NCBI GenBank assembly: GCA_005784505.1
Contig: VCAZ01000274.1
Coordinates: forward strand, 12,501 to 76,500
Length of the DNA stretch: 64,000 nucleotides
Origin: Bagarius yarrelli
Taxonomy: Eukaryota; Chordata; Actinopteri; Siluriformes; Sisoridae
Direction: 5' to 3'
The position numbers and the translations under genes were made by a program. Shown here one piece after another: positions 49,647 through 61,170 of the stretch. Position 1 is the stretch's first letter. Each line of letters begins with the position of its first letter. The notes beneath the pieces are model-generated. The model had not been told where the DNA came from, made no database searches, and saw only the letters and a program-made list of their open reading frames with translations.

Positions 49647-52600
49647 GTATCACTTTTTCTTCCTTTGGTTCTTTTCATTCTTCACTGAAACGTTATACAC
49701 ACACAATAATATATGCTCTGCATTGGTGTGTGAAATCTCTGGCAGGTCAGTATGGTATTCCCCGGCCGTGGTATTTTCCCTTTACCAGGTCTTACTGGTG
49801 CGGAGAGAAATGTGGATGGACAACTGCTTCCTCCAGCAGCAAGAAAGAACACGCAAAAGGTTTGAAGAGTTTTTTTCCTGCAGAAGATCTTTACTCAGAA
49901 TAATATAGGTAAGGATTTAACTGATCTGATTTCTTTAAAGCTGTGTGCATTGAGGAGGAACCAGCTGATCTGGAGCCTGGGGTCTACATTGAAAATCTGG
50001 TGAAGGTGTACAGACATGGCAAAAAGTTGGCAGTAGATGACCTCACTCTGGGCTTCTATGAGGGTCAGATTACCTCATTTCTGGGACACAATGGAGCAGG
50101 AAAGACCACCACTATGTAAGAGTTATTGCTAGAGGCGACTGTCAGATGCAAACATTTCTTCTTCGTTGTTCTGACTGTTGATTATCCCATCAGGTCTATT
50201 CTGACTGGCCTGTTCCCTCCCACATCTGGCACCGCTTACATAATGGGCAAAGACATTCGTACAGATCTGAGTGCCATCCGTCAGAACCTGGGCGTGTGTC
50301 CACAGCACAATGTCCTGTTCAGCATGTGGGTTCACCAAACATCAGTAGATGTTTAGATTTTTATCTACAACCTCAGTAAAGTGCTCAGTGATGTTTGTTC
50401 TAAAAGCAGTTGTTGCTTTTGTTTGGACGGCAGGTTGACTGTAGAGGAGCACATCTGGTTCTACGCTCGGCTGAAGGGTCTGTCCGAAGAGAGGGTGAAG
50501 TCTGAGATCCATCAGATCGTTACAGATTTAGGCCTTCCGCACAAACGCAAATCTCGTACCAGTCAGCTTTCAGGTAAATTCACAAAGAAGCACCTTCTAA
50601 AATACCCAAAAATCTGGCCAGTGATCGTCATTCTCATGACTGATCATGATTCGTTTACAGGAGGAATGCAGAGGAAGCTCTCTGTAGCTTTGGCATTTGT
50701 TGGAGGTTCAAAGGTTGTGATCCTGGACGAACCCACAGCTGGTGTTGATCCATACGCTCGCAGGGGTATCTGGGATCTGCTGCTAAAATACCGTCAAGGT
50801 GCAGAAATTACTAACAACTTCGAATATTCAACCAAGAAGTTTGTGTAACATCCAAAGTGCAGAAGTTATTCTATGTTTGAGTTGGAGGTTCAGCAGTCGG
50901 CATGTCGATTCCTCAAAGGTTGTGGTGGAACTTATTGGTTTAGCTTTAGTGGTTTTTACTAAAGATAATTGTTGTGATATAAAGTCTGTTTTTATTCCTG
51001 GACATCTCTATGATTCCACTAGCTAACAAGATAGCACAAAATAGCTTGTGTTGCTTGTCTATATGTCCTCCGTCCTAGGGACTTAAATTACTTGATTGGA
51101 TAATGTTTTCAACAATTTTAGCATAAAAAAAACTGAATTAGGCCATTTACACTGATTTTCATGTTCCATTAGGTCGAACCATCATTCTCTCCACTCACCA
51201 CATGGATGAGGCTGACATTCTTGGTGACCGCATTGCCATCATCTCTCATGGAAAGCTGTGTTGTGTGGGTTCTTCTTTGTTCCTGAAGACTCAGCTGGGC
51301 ACTGGATACTACCTAACGCTGGTCAAGAGGGATTTTGACCTGTCCCTGACCTCCTGCACAAACTCCACTAACATCGTATCATATTCCAAGAATAGTCTCA
51401 AAAAGGTTGGTGCTCTCACACCTGCTGCAGTGCTACAGAGAAAGCTTGAGTAGGGGTCAGCTTTGGGTCACTGTGTATAAACAAATTATGTCTATGCAGG
51501 ATGACAGCATCTCCGAGAGCAGCTCTGATGGCGGTCTTGGAAGTGACCAGGAAAGTGAAACTACAACCATCGGTAAGATTTTAATGTAACTAACAGGTTT
51601 AAAGTTCACTTTGTTGAAGAAACAATCACTGTACCTACTTCTTTATTTTTTAACATTCCAGACATCTCCCTGATCTCCAATGTCATCTTCAAGCACGTTC
51701 CCTCAGCCAGACTGGTGGAGGATCTGGGCCATGAGATCACCTACGTGCTGCCTTATGAAGCGGCAAAAGACGGCGCTTTTGTGGAACTCTTTCATGAGAT
51801 TGATGATCGCCTTATCGACCTCGGAATCTCTAGCTACGGAATTTCAGACACCACACTCGAGGAGGCAAGTCAGGATCAATTTCTAGATAAAATTTTCCTG
51901 TGCTGGTTGTGAAAGAATTCTGATGAGGTTTCTGTCTTTGGTGCAGATTTTCCTCAAAGTTGCAGATGAGAATGGAGTTGATGCTGTAACCTCGGGTAAG
52001 ATTCAATGTTTTAAATCCGAAGTCAAAATATCATTAAACCAATAAAAAAACCTAGCATTTACAAACTTCTTCCAATCTCCTCCACTGTCTCTCTAAAGAT
52101 GGCACTGTTCTAGCAAGAAGACACCGCCGACATGCGTTTGGAGACCATCAGAGCTGTCTAAAGCCCTTCACCGAGGATGACAGTTTTGATTTCAACGATT
52201 CAGAAGGTGATCCAGATGATATATTTGTCTTATGTTGCTCTGGTCTTCAGTCATCATCCACAGCACTACTTTCTCCTCAGTAGCATAGCAGTGTCACAGA
52301 TTACTGCCCTTAGATCAAAGACAGTTTCTACATGGTGAGATGTTTATGTGTGGTGTTTGATGTTCAGAATCGAGAGAAACTGACTGGTTGGGAGTCTCTG
52401 ATGGAAAAGGCTCATACCAGGTTAAAGGTTGGCGTCTGAAGCAGCAACAGTTTGTAGCGCTACTCTGGAAACGTTTCCTGTACGCTCGACGCTCTCAGAA
52501 AGGATTCTTTGCTCAGGTTAGTCGATCGTCTCAGACTGTTGACTTTTGAACCTTACACAAGGTTCTGAATCTTTCCATAATCCAAATCTGCTGTTTCCAG

Positions 52601-55600
52601 ATTGTTCTTCCAGCCGTGTTTGTGTGCATCGCCCTGGTCTTCAGTCTCATCGTGCCGCCATTCGGAAAGTACCCGAGTCTAGAGCTGGAGCCCAGCATGT
52701 ATGAGGAGCAGTACACCTTCATCAGGTAAACACCTGAACGTTCAGTTATGCAGTTAAATACACACAATCAATGTGTGACAATATCACACTGAATCCTTTC
52801 TCTTAATTTCAGTAATGATGCGCCGGAGGATTTGCACACAAACAAGCTGCTAGGATCACTAACAGACAGTCTGGCCCACAGGGGGCAGTGTGCGGAGGAC
52901 AGGACCACCGAGTGAGTGAATTCACAAGAGAATATTCATTCAAGCCACGCTTACAAATCCCTATACAAAGAAGGAACCAAATGATGAATTTTAAAAGTGT
53001 GCCCCCAGCAGGACTAAATCCTGCAGAAATTCAGTTCTAATATAATCATAGTCATCAGCAGTAGCTGAACAAGTTCAGGGTAAAGGGTGGTAGAGGATTT
53101 CAACCCATGATCTTTTTATCAGCAATCCAACAATTTAGCCACTGAGTTGCTAATTCCCTAAATTTGAACCAAATATCAAAAGTTTTAGATAAAACTTATC
53201 TTCCAACCGCTGATTTTTTTTTTACTAATTAAAAAAATGCTGTTAAAGAAACACTTCTGTTCTTCATCCCCTCTGAAACAGAGATGGTCCATGCCCGGTT
53301 CGAGTCAGCGAGTGGACGATTCCCGTGGTTCCCTACAGCGTATCAGACATGTTCCAGCGGGGAAACTGGAGCATGGAGAACCCATCACCTCTTTGTGAGT
53401 GCAGCTGTAAGAAGAAGAAAAAGATGCTGCCGGATTGTCCCCCAGGAGCAGGAGGTCTTCCTCCACCACAGGTAAACTAATGCAGAAAAGATTTTCATTC
53501 CTCATGTTTGATACCTGTGGGGGGGTGTCGGATTTTCGAGAACTATTTTGTTGGTTTGTAGATCACAGTCAGCAGCACAGACACACTGCAGGATCTAACA
53601 AACAGAAACATCTCTGACTACCTGGTTAAGACCTACGCACAGATCATCGGGAAGAGGTGAGAAGAAGAAGTGACGCTGAGATACACACTGGTGTCTGGAT
53701 ATGTGTGTGAAGTTCTAACTGTTGCCATTTTACCTGTATTTGCAGTTTGAAGAACAAACTCTGGGTGAACGAGTTCAGGTACTTCAGCCCTTTAACATGT
53801 GCTATAGTGAAGCATGAAATGGTGGTGTGTGAGGTTTGTGTAGAAAACGTACAGGTGTGTGTCTGTATTCGGTAACGTCTGACTTCTCATTGGTTGATCA
53901 CAGATATGGTGGATTCTCATTGGGTGGCAGAAATTTGCATGGCCGGCCTCCTTCAGATGAGATCTCCAAAGTCATCGCTCACATGCGAGCTCGATTCAAC
54001 TTAGAAAGAGTGAGTGTTTAATCTCATTTCTTCTGGATTATCTCCATATGGATTGCTTTTCTTATTTACATTAAAGTTAATGCTAATCCAGTGTTTTTGG
54101 GATCAGGGCACAGCAGCAGACAGGTTTCTAAGAGGTTTATCGAGCTTCATCCATGGAATGGACACCAAGAACAACGTCAAGGTCTGTTTGCAAATCTTAT
54201 AGAATTAATCCATGGTTTCTCAATGAACCTTTATAGAACTGTGCTTAAAGTAACCTGACTAATTTCCCCCATCTTCCCGTCTCCATGTGCAGATCTGGTT
54301 CAATAATAAAGGCTGGCACAGCATCGCCGCTTTCCTCAATGTGATGAACAATGGAATTCTGCGTGCCAGCCTGCCTGCCCGTCTAAACCCTGCCAAGTTT
54401 GCCATCAAGGCTTTCAACCACCCGCTGAACCTCACTAAGGAGCAGCTTTCTCAGGTGGCCTTGTGAGTAAACATCTTCCTTATTACAGAAACCTGAAATC
54501 CACACACACAGCACTCACTTCTCCATCCACCATCTGATATATTGTTTTGTATTGTTTAATCAGGATGACTACCTCCGTTGACGTCCTAGTCTCCATTTGC
54601 GTCATCTTTGCCATGTCCTTCGTCCCAGCCAGCTTTGTGGTCTTCCTCATTCATGAGCGAGTGAATAAAGCCAAGCACATGCAGTTCATCAGTGGAGTCC
54701 AGCCTTTCCTTTACTGGTTCACCAACTTCTTGTGGGATATGGTGAGAGATCACTCATGATGTCATCAATGGTTCTGGATTCTGATTGATTATATGTTGAT
54801 TAGTTTTTTTGTAACTAAAGCTTTTTCTTCGATTTCTCTTTCAGTGTAACTACATCGTCCCTGCAACCCTCGTCATCATCATCTTCGTCTGTTTTCAGCA
54901 GGAGGCCTACGTCTCCTCCACTAATCTGCCTGTTCTTGCTCTGCTCTTACTCCTTTATGGGTAATCCTGGTTTGAGATGTTTCACTGCTGCTTGTCATAT
55001 CTTCTTCATAAGGATGAACATTAAGCGCCATGTTGTTGTTGTTGTGTCTCTTTTCAGCTGGTCTATAACTCCTCTGATGTATCCAGCGTCGTTCTTCTTT
55101 AAGATCCCCAGCACGGCCTACGTGGTCCTGACCAGTGTCAACATCCTCATCGGAATTAACGGCAGTGTGTCCACGTTTGTCCTGGAACTTTTTGGGAGCA
55201 ATGTAAGTGTTAATGATCTTTTTGAGCAGATCCTTTAACAGTGAAGCTCATGACGTTCCGCTTGTTACTTAATCAAACTCCTTGGCGTGTCTTGATGCAG
55301 GAGATCGGTGGCATCAATGACATTTTAAAAAATGTCTTCCTGATCTTCCCGCACTTCTGTCTGGGACGTGGGCTGATCGATATGGTAAAGAACCAGGCCA
55401 TGGCTGATGCTCTGGAGAGATTCGGTAAGATTTTATTGATTTACACACCAAACGTTATGGTGAGTTTTGTTGTTGCTGAAATTTATTTTCATGCTTTGGA
55501 TCCACAGGTGAAAATCGTTTTCATTCTCCGCTGGCGTGGGACATGGTGGGGAAGAATCTCTTTGCCATGGCGGTGGAAGGCGTGGTCTTCTTCTGCATCA

Positions 55601-58172
55601 CTGTGCTCATTCAGTATCGCTTCTGTATCAAAGCCAGGTAAGTTCTCAGTTCCTCTGAGGATGGATTTGTTAGGTTTCTTGTCTTTTGTGCTGATTGAAC
55701 ATGGGTGTCTACAGAGGCGATAGCGCTCATCTGAAGCCGATCATAGAGGAGGACGAGGACGTGTCCCGTGAGAGGCAGAGAATTTTAGGTGGAGGTGGAC
55801 AGAGTGATATCCTCGAGCTCAGACAGTTGACCAAGGTTAGATTCCTCCTGCTTCTTCTACAAGGTCTGATTGAGATTAGAGCTTTAAGCAGTCATGTGAT
55901 GGTGTAATGTTCTTGCAGGTCTATAAGAGGAAGCAGAAGCCGGCAGTGGACAGACTGTGTGTGGGAATTCCACGTGGAGAGGTGAGACATTCGGAGAGTT
56001 CCTAAAGATCTTTAAAAGTTGGAGTTTGGTGTTTCTCCTGCAATATTAATAGTGATTTTTCTTGTTGCAGTGTTTTGGTTTGCTTGGTGAACGGTGCTGG
56101 AAAAACCAGTACTTTCAAGATGCTGACTGGAGATTCAGTCATCACCAGCGGAGAGGCGTATTTAGCTGGCAAAAGGTATGCGAGTATGAACCATGTTCTG
56201 CTGTAGTGAAATGAACAAAAAATTAACAGCTTTAATAAAAATCTGAACTCTGCTCCAGTGTGCTGACAGAGATTGATGAGGTGCACCAGAACATGGGCTA
56301 CTGTCCTCAGTTTGATGCCATTAACGACCTGCTGACTGGTCGCGAGCACCTGGAGTTTTATGCTATTCTACGCGGCGTGCCGGAAAAGGAAGTGTGTGAG
56401 GTGAGCACTTGTGTAAGGAGCAGGAGATGTGAAGCTGATGGTCTCTGAAGCAGCTGTTGATTTTGGTACAATGTTTTTGTAACCTCTCTGAATCCTCTGG
56501 CTGTTTGCAGGTGGCCGAATGGGGGATCCATAAACTGGGTCTAGCGAAATACGCAGACAAATCAGCAGGAAGCTACAGCGGAGGAAACATGCGCAAACTC
56601 TCCACCGCCATCGCGCTGATCGGCGGCCCACCTGTGGTCTTTCTGGTGAGTGTGTAAACATTTACATTTATCACATTTATCCAGTGCGACTTACATTCAT
56701 CTCCTTTATACAACTGAAAAATTTAAGTTAAGGGCCCTACTCTGGGGCCCAACAGTGGTAACTTGGTGGTGCTGGAAATTGACCCCCTGATCTTCCAATT
56801 AGCAGTCTAACAAATTAACCACTGCACTACCACTTCCTCCAGACATGAAGATCATTTCATGGTTTAATTAAAGAATAGATCAGAATATCAAAGCATCTTC
56901 ACTTCTCTTCACTCTTTCTCAGTTTTGGAGAGCACAGGATGTCTTTTCCTGGCTTCATGCTCCTTCCCTCTTTATTCCACACAGGTTGATGATGAACCCT
57001 GTGTGATTGTTGTTGTTGTTGTTTTTGAAACAGGATGAACCCACAACTGGTATGGATCCTAAAGCACGCCGCGCTTTGTGGAACTGCATCCTCAGCATCA
57101 TTAAAGAGGGACGATCCGTAGTTCTCACCTCACACAGGTAAAGACCAGACGTAGATCTCTACCACAAGGAGAGGAATGAATTAATTATTAGTAAATAAAG
57201 GTTCCTCTTTTTCTGTTGGTATTTAATAGAATAGATCATTGTTTTTTCAGTCTACCGCTCTGATTATTCCTTGTGTTTGGTGTGTTTTTGGGTGACAGTA
57301 TGGAAGAGTGTGAGGCACTGTGCACTCGCATGGCCATCATGGTCAATGGCAGGTTCCGTTGCCTGGGCAGCGTTCAGCATCTAAAGAACAGGTAGGACCT
57401 CAGCAGACTTCAGAAGGGACAGTAAAGTCACAGTTTGACTAACAGTCTTTGTGTAGAACTCTTAGAGTGTTTGATGAGTTTTCTCCCCTCAGGTTTGGTG
57501 ATGGCTACACCATCATCCTGCGCGTGGCAGGTTCGGCGCCCCAGCTGGAGCCAGTGATGGAGCTGATTGAGCGAGAGTTACCCGGCAGCACGCTAAAGGA
57601 GAAACACAGGAACATGCTGCAGTTCCAGCTTCCGTCATCGCTCTCATCACTCGCTCGGATCTTCAGCATCCTGTCCAAGAACAAGGAGCGGCTCCACATC
57701 GAAGACTACTCTGTCTCACAGACCACACTGGACCAAGTAAGAAACCAGAGGGGTTTGGAGTGATACCAAAGTACCTTCAATTTACCAGCGAACCTTTAAC
57801 ACAGGTTTAGTTTAGTTACCTAAAGAAACAATGTTAAGCATTTATTAAAAATCCAGAACATTTATTTCAGTTTCTACATTTGGGTAAAATCAGTAAAAAG
57901 GCGTGTAGTAGAACCAAATCTGTTAAACTGACACCGATTTTACACAGGTCCTTTAGAAAGCTAGATTTGGCTCCTATCTAGAGAACCTTAGGAGGAACAT
58001 ATTTAGTAATTTTTTTGTCGGTTCTTCTCAGGTTTTTGTAAATTTTGCCAAGGACCAAAGTGATGAGGACCACATTAAAGACATTTCCATGAACAAGAGC
58101 GATGCTGTGGTGGACTTCTCACAGCTGGACGCATTCCTCACGGATGCTAAAGCACAGGAGACGGTGGTGTGA
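39435..58172 (+). CDS. abca1: ATP-binding cassette transporter A1, 49 coding exons
   Basis: ABCA1 is a plasma-membrane ATP-driven exporter that loads cholesterol and phospholipid onto apoA-I. All 49 coding exons were placed and 6794 nt are present; removing one base in exon 10 and restoring two in exon 44 gives 6795 nt, or 2264 residues (human 2261). Most exon lengths equal human values. Layout: TM1, large extracellular domain 1, TM2-6, NBD1, regulatory linker, TM7, extracellular domain 2, TM8-12, NBD2 and a C-tail with VFVNFA and a terminal ETVV fitting a class I PDZ ligand (human ends SYV). The ATG at 39435 gives MAVSTQLGLLLWKNFTYRRR. Exon coordinates are in the following four entries. It is head to head with slc44a1. 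abca1a versus abca1b cannot be decided here. Confidence 0.97.
39735..39912. repeat. Short minisatellite in abca1 intron 2
   Basis: About five copies of a 36-38-bp unit: GATCAGATGAACGGATGAAT then AGTTTAGATGATTATTA. Purely intronic. Confidence 0.9.
40049..40988 (+). other. abca1 intron 3
   Basis: Contains GT tracts at about 40062-40087 and 40165-40200. Otherwise unique AT-rich sequence with no recognised element. Confidence 0.6.
41690..41832 (-). mobile_element. Degraded SINE tail, abca1 intron 5
   Basis: AAGGGCCTATCTTAGGGGCC, CAATGGTGGCAGTTTGGTGG and GGTATTGAACCCATTATCAC match the layout of the other tRNA-type SINEs here, with the head on the right. The rest of intron 5 (41537-43147) has CA tracts at about 42137-42200 and 42301-42338, and a degenerate TTGATTCAGTTC repeat at about 42440-42660. 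Confidence 0.55.
44245..44345 (-). mobile_element. Degraded SINE fragment, abca1 intron 7
   Basis: GTTAAGGAATTTACTTAGGG, CCAACAGTGGGAACTTGGTG and GTGAATCAAACCTCCAATTA follow the SINE pattern seen at 38370-38508. A (GT)n tract lies at about 44587-44616 before exon 8. Confidence 0.55.
44762..46866 (+). other. abca1 intron 8
   Basis: The largest clean intron of the gene. It holds a CA tract near 46200, AT-rich DNA at about 46320-46530 and a SINE-like tail at about 46640-46705 (CAGGGGGCGCTGTATCAT). No exon-like ORF matches the family. Confidence 0.6.
49746..52516 (+). CDS. abca1: abca1 exons 18-28: nucleotide-binding domain 1 and linker
   Basis: Exons: 49746-49859, 49941-50115, 50194-50325, 50434-50573, 50661-50798, 51173-51405, 51500-51572, 51662-51864, 51947-51995, 52099-52206, 52368-52516. 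NBD1 carries Walker A GHNGAGKT (residues about 935-942, exon 19), Q-loop region VCPQHNVLF (exon 20), signature LSGGMQRKLS (split between exons 21 and 22), Walker B VVILDEPTAGVDP (D1058, E1059) and the switch region STHHMDEAD (exon 23). Exon 25 is followed by GCAAGT rather than GT, a GC-AG intron. Exon 27 encodes an acidic linker shorter than human by two residues. Confidence 0.95.
52601..55637 (+). CDS. abca1: abca1 exons 29-41: TM7, extracellular domain 2, TM8-12
   Basis: Exons: 52601-52725, 52813-52911, 53282-53471, 53562-53656, 53746-53778, 53904-54009, 54107-54181, 54293-54462, 54564-54741, 54845-54960, 55058-55202, 55301-55424, 55508-55637. Exon 29 holds TM7 (IVLPAVFVCIALVFSLIVPP). Exons 30-36 encode extracellular domain 2, including CPPGAGGLPPPQ and NISDYLVKTYAQII. 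Exons 37-41 encode TM8-12 (TTSVDVLVSICVIFAMSFVP). All exon lengths match human, and frames are intact. Confidence 0.95.
53035..53165 (-). mobile_element. Degraded SINE fragment, abca1 intron 30
   Basis: GGTAGAGGATTTCAACCCAT, GATCTTTTTATCAGCAATCC and AATTTAGCCACTGAGTTGC fit the SINE head in reverse orientation. Weak. Confidence 0.45.
55715..58172 (+). CDS. abca1: abca1 exons 42-50: nucleotide-binding domain 2 and C-terminus
   Basis: Exons: 55715-55835, 55919-55981, 56071-56175, 56259-56400, 56511-56645, 57034-57137, 57299-57391, 57493-57736, 58032-58172. Exon 44 should encode the second Walker A, but two bases are missing after CTTGGTG near 56088, so the raw frame leaves the family sequence there; exon 44 is 105 nt against 107 in human. 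Downstream motifs are intact in the original frame: CPQFDAIND, signature SGGNMRKLST, Walker B VVFLDEPTTGMDP, switch TSHSMEECEALC. Exon 50 opens with VFVNFAKDQSDEDH, the conserved C-terminal motif linked to apoA-I binding. Confidence 0.93.
56655..56845 (-). mobile_element. SINE copy, abca1 intron 46
   Basis: Contains TTTACATTTATCACATTTAT, CCAGTGCGACTTACA, AAGGGCCCTACTCTGGGGCC, CAACAGTGGTAACTTGGTGG and a right-hand tRNA-like head (AACAAATTAACCACTGCACT). This is the best-preserved of the intronic copies. Confidence 0.65.
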
Positions 58173-59445
58173 TCCAGGAGAACACACACCAATGGACAGA
58201 GGTTCTGAGATCCATTTCTAAAGACTCTACTTTTATTTGTAATATTTTTGTAGTATTTTTGTTATGAGGTTAGTGGTGTGTTTGCCCAGTAAAGGGCGCT
58301 AGACCTCAGACACGCCACTGAAACCAAACTCAATGCAAATCAATGCAAAGACTATACTGCACGGCGATGTGGGCGGGGTCCAGCCAGGTGCCGCTTCTCC
58401 GCATCACAGCGTTTCCGTGCGAGTTAAAACTTGAAGTTTAAGCAGTATTTTTACAGATGTTCTTTCTGAGGTTCTTCATGGTTCCACTTAGACACTGCTA
58501 GTGAGACGTGAACTTCATCTCCTCCAACACAGAGACACTTTTGGGTGTCTGGATCTCAAAGTGACGTCTCGATTTTGTTATCCTGCTGTAACAGGAAGTT
58601 AAGACAGGAGCTGGTCAGTTGGTGTGTGTTGGTGTTGCATGCTTTGTATCCTGAGAGCTGCAGTCTGTGAGATCTGGTGTTTCATCACTGTCAAGATTTA
58701 AAGATAAAAACAGGACAGCAAAAGGTTTAAGGTAAATATTGTATAAAGATCATGAATCATTTTGTGCCAAACAAAGCATTGGGTTCCGTTAGTCAGATCT
58801 TTTGTCCGGTGTCTTCTCTTGCATGCGCCGTGGACGGTGATGTTCCTGCAGTAATCTTTACTGTGTGTATGTTCACTTTAACACCATGTTTTTAATCCAG
58901 ATGTTTTTGTATCTGGCTGTGGGTCGCGGTCTGTACAACAGCCCCGTGCAGAATTTCAACCAGAGGATAAAACTCAGGATTTTATTCTGTCAGCATTTCA
59001 GAACCTCTTTCGATTTTTACTCTTCCTGAACCAGAGATCCAGAAAACATGGTGGATTTTCAGGCCCTTCATTTACAGTGTGAAGTTTAAGCTGTGACCAA
59101 AAGTGCCACTTACACACACACACACACACACACACTCGAGTAAAATTCCCGCCGATGAAATTCAGTGAGAATAGAGATAATATCAGATGATGTTTGGAGA
59201 ATGAAGTTGTTTGTCATCAGTCCAACATGAACGCACTTTGGAGCTGGGGGGGGGGGGGGGGGGTTGTGTGTCCTTGATATTTACACTTTATAAATGTTCC
59301 TGATGAGGGCGCTGTTTGTCTAACAGTAGATTAAACTGTTTCAACATCATTTTGTGTTAAATTATGTGTTTACACTTTGAGTATTAAAATCTATATTAAT
59401 GTCTTTTATGTGCTTATATAAATAAACATTTTTATCTGGAACTTC
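58173..59445 (+). other. abca1: abca1 3' UTR
   Basis: About 1.27 kb from stop to a likely cleavage site. AATAAA at 59421-59426 is the probable poly(A) signal. It includes a (CA)n tract at about 59114-59135 and a G-run at about 59246-59262. Two miR-33 seed matches are listed separately. Confidence 0.7.
58331..58348 (+). promoter_or_regulatory. Two miR-33 seed-match sites
   Basis: CAATGCAA occurs at 58331-58338 and 58341-58348, ten bases apart, about 160 nt after the stop codon. CAATGCA is the complement of miR-33 positions 2-8, and the trailing A makes each an 8-mer site. Mammalian ABCA1 is a known miR-33 target with clustered sites early in its 3' UTR. The match is seen; repression is inferred. 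Confidence 0.8.
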
Positions 59446-59554
59446 AGTTGGTTTGCTTGGTTAATAAAATAATTAAATGATTCTATTTATTTGCCAGTTA
59501 TTGAGATTTATAATAAAAGTTTTATTGATTCAGTGACGTGACTCAGCTGTTCAC

Positions 59555-59745
59555 GCCTCGGGTTAGGGTTAGAGTTAGAGTTAGGGTTACAGTTAGAGTT
59601 AGGGTTAGGGTTAGAGTTAGGGTTAGAGTTAGGGTTAGAGTTACGGTTAGGGGGGTTAGGGTTAGGGTTAGGGGGTTAGAGTTAGAGTTAGGGTTACAGT
59701 TAGAGTTAGGGTTAGAGTTACGGTTAGGGTTAGGGTTAGATTGGG
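59555..59745 (+). repeat. Telomere-like (TTAGGG/TTAGAG) array
   Basis: GGGTTAGGGTTAGAGTTAGG variants run unbroken. It starts about 130 bp beyond the abca1 poly(A) signal. The G-rich strand is the plus strand. Confidence 0.95.
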
Positions 59746-59854
59746 GGAAATACTCCCACACTTTATTAGCATGGGGGTTAGCACAGGCCCACAGACCATC
59801 TTTTTATGTATTTTTTTATTATTTATGCATATGTGTGCAGACATTTAAATAAAA

Positions 59855-59857
59855 ATA

Positions 59858-59925
<68 letters not shown>

Positions 59926-59935
59926 CACCTATACA
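59855..59935. repeat. (AT)n microsatellite
   Basis: Perfect AT run from about 59861 to 59919, followed by ACACATACAC repeats to about 59960. Confidence 0.95.
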
Positions 59936-60119
59936 CACATACATACACATACATACACACATGGGTACTTAAAGATTCATCCTTTTATCTATCCACACAA
60001 TTTGTCTTATAAAAACACGGAGAGAGAGATTAAAAAAAAAAATATATATATATAAAAATTATAATTTAAAAATTATATAAATCTAACAAGGGTCCCAATA
60101 AGATCTATGTAACGGGATA

Positions 60120-60858
60120 GAGTGAAGGATCAGGGTTGGGGTCCGAAGTGGATAATAGATAAAATTAACCTTATTTAAGATAAAATTAAAAAAGAGGGGG
60201 GAGGTTGTTTAGGGATCGGGAGTTGGGGTTTCAGGATTAGGATTCTGGGTTAGAATCAGTTTGGGAATCGGTTTTAGGGGTGAGGGTTTTGGGGTTAGGA
60301 TTACGATAGGGTCAGGGATAGGTTAGGATTGGGGTTGGGTTATGGGGATAGGAAATCAAGTTAGGAATAGGGTTGGGGGATTGGGGTTATGGTTGAGGTC
60401 AAGGGTTCGGTCAGGGATTGGGGGTGGGATAGGGGGTTCGGTTAGGGTTAAGGATTGGGGATTAGGGTCTGGAGGGGTTTTTTTGGGGGGGGGTTTGGTG
60501 GGGGTCAGGGGGTTTGTTTTGGGGTCAGGGATTCGGTTAGGGTTGGGAGTAGGGGTCAGGGATCTGGTTGGGATTAGGGTTAAGGGTTGGAATTGGGATT
60601 TGGGGGTTAGGGTTGGGGTCAGGGATTCAGTTAGGGTTAGGGGGTTGGGGTTGGGATCAGGGGTTCGGTTAGGATTAGGGTTAGGGGTTGGAATGGGTTT
60701 TTTTTGGGGGGGGTTAGGGTTAGAGTTAGGGTTAGAGTTAGGGTTAGGGGGGTTAGGGTTAGAGTTAGGGTTAGGGTTAGGCGGGTTAGGGTTAGGGTAA
60801 GGGGGTTAGGGTTAGGGGGTTAGGTTTTGAGTTAGAGTTAGGGTTAGGGTTAGGGTTA
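60120..60858 (+). repeat. Degenerate TTAGGG-derived array
   Basis: G-rich sequence made of GGGGTTAGGG, GGGATTGGGG and GGTCAGGGATTCGGTTAGGG variants, becoming regular TTAGGG from about 60710. A 152-codon Gly/Leu/Val open frame here is compositional. Confidence 0.9.
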
Positions 60859-61170
60859 GGTTTTGAAAAATACAATGATCCCCCCCATCACCGTCCTATG
60901 GACCGTGTGGTTAGATAGAGGACCAAGGGGAAGGCACGGGCCGGCGCCTGTTAAGCACTGCTACAGCTCTGGCAGAACTTTATTTCAATACATGCTATCA
61001 TTGTGCTTTGAGTATGTTCAGAAACGCTATATGAGGATGACAGACTAGTCATGTGCCATTGGTTTTAAGTTGGGGTGTCCATCTGCTCCTTTTTGGCAGG
61101 TCATTGTTTCAACGGATGTTGGGGTTAGGGTTCGGGGCCCAGACATGGGTCAGACCGCCTTGGCTAAAGA
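60859..61170 (+). repeat. 310-bp unit, copy A, within telomere-like DNA
   Basis: Non-telomeric sequence opening TTTTGAAAAATACAATGATC, including CACGGGCCGGCGCCTGTTAA and CTGCTCCTTTTTGGCAGG, and ending near CTTGGCTAAAGAT. Copies B and C follow. A 61-codon open frame (from 60863) recurs in copy B but starts at a non-ATG codon and shows no domain. Confidence 0.9.

Noticed and set aside
60342..60800. A 152-codon Gly/Leu/Val-rich open frame in telomere-like DNA
   Set aside because: Its composition follows directly from GGGTTAGG-type repeats; there is no homology or promoter.
60863..61048. A 61-codon open frame shared by copies A and B of the 310-bp unit
   Set aside because: It starts at a non-ATG codon, is absent from truncated copy C, and shows no motif. 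Conservation reflects recent duplication.
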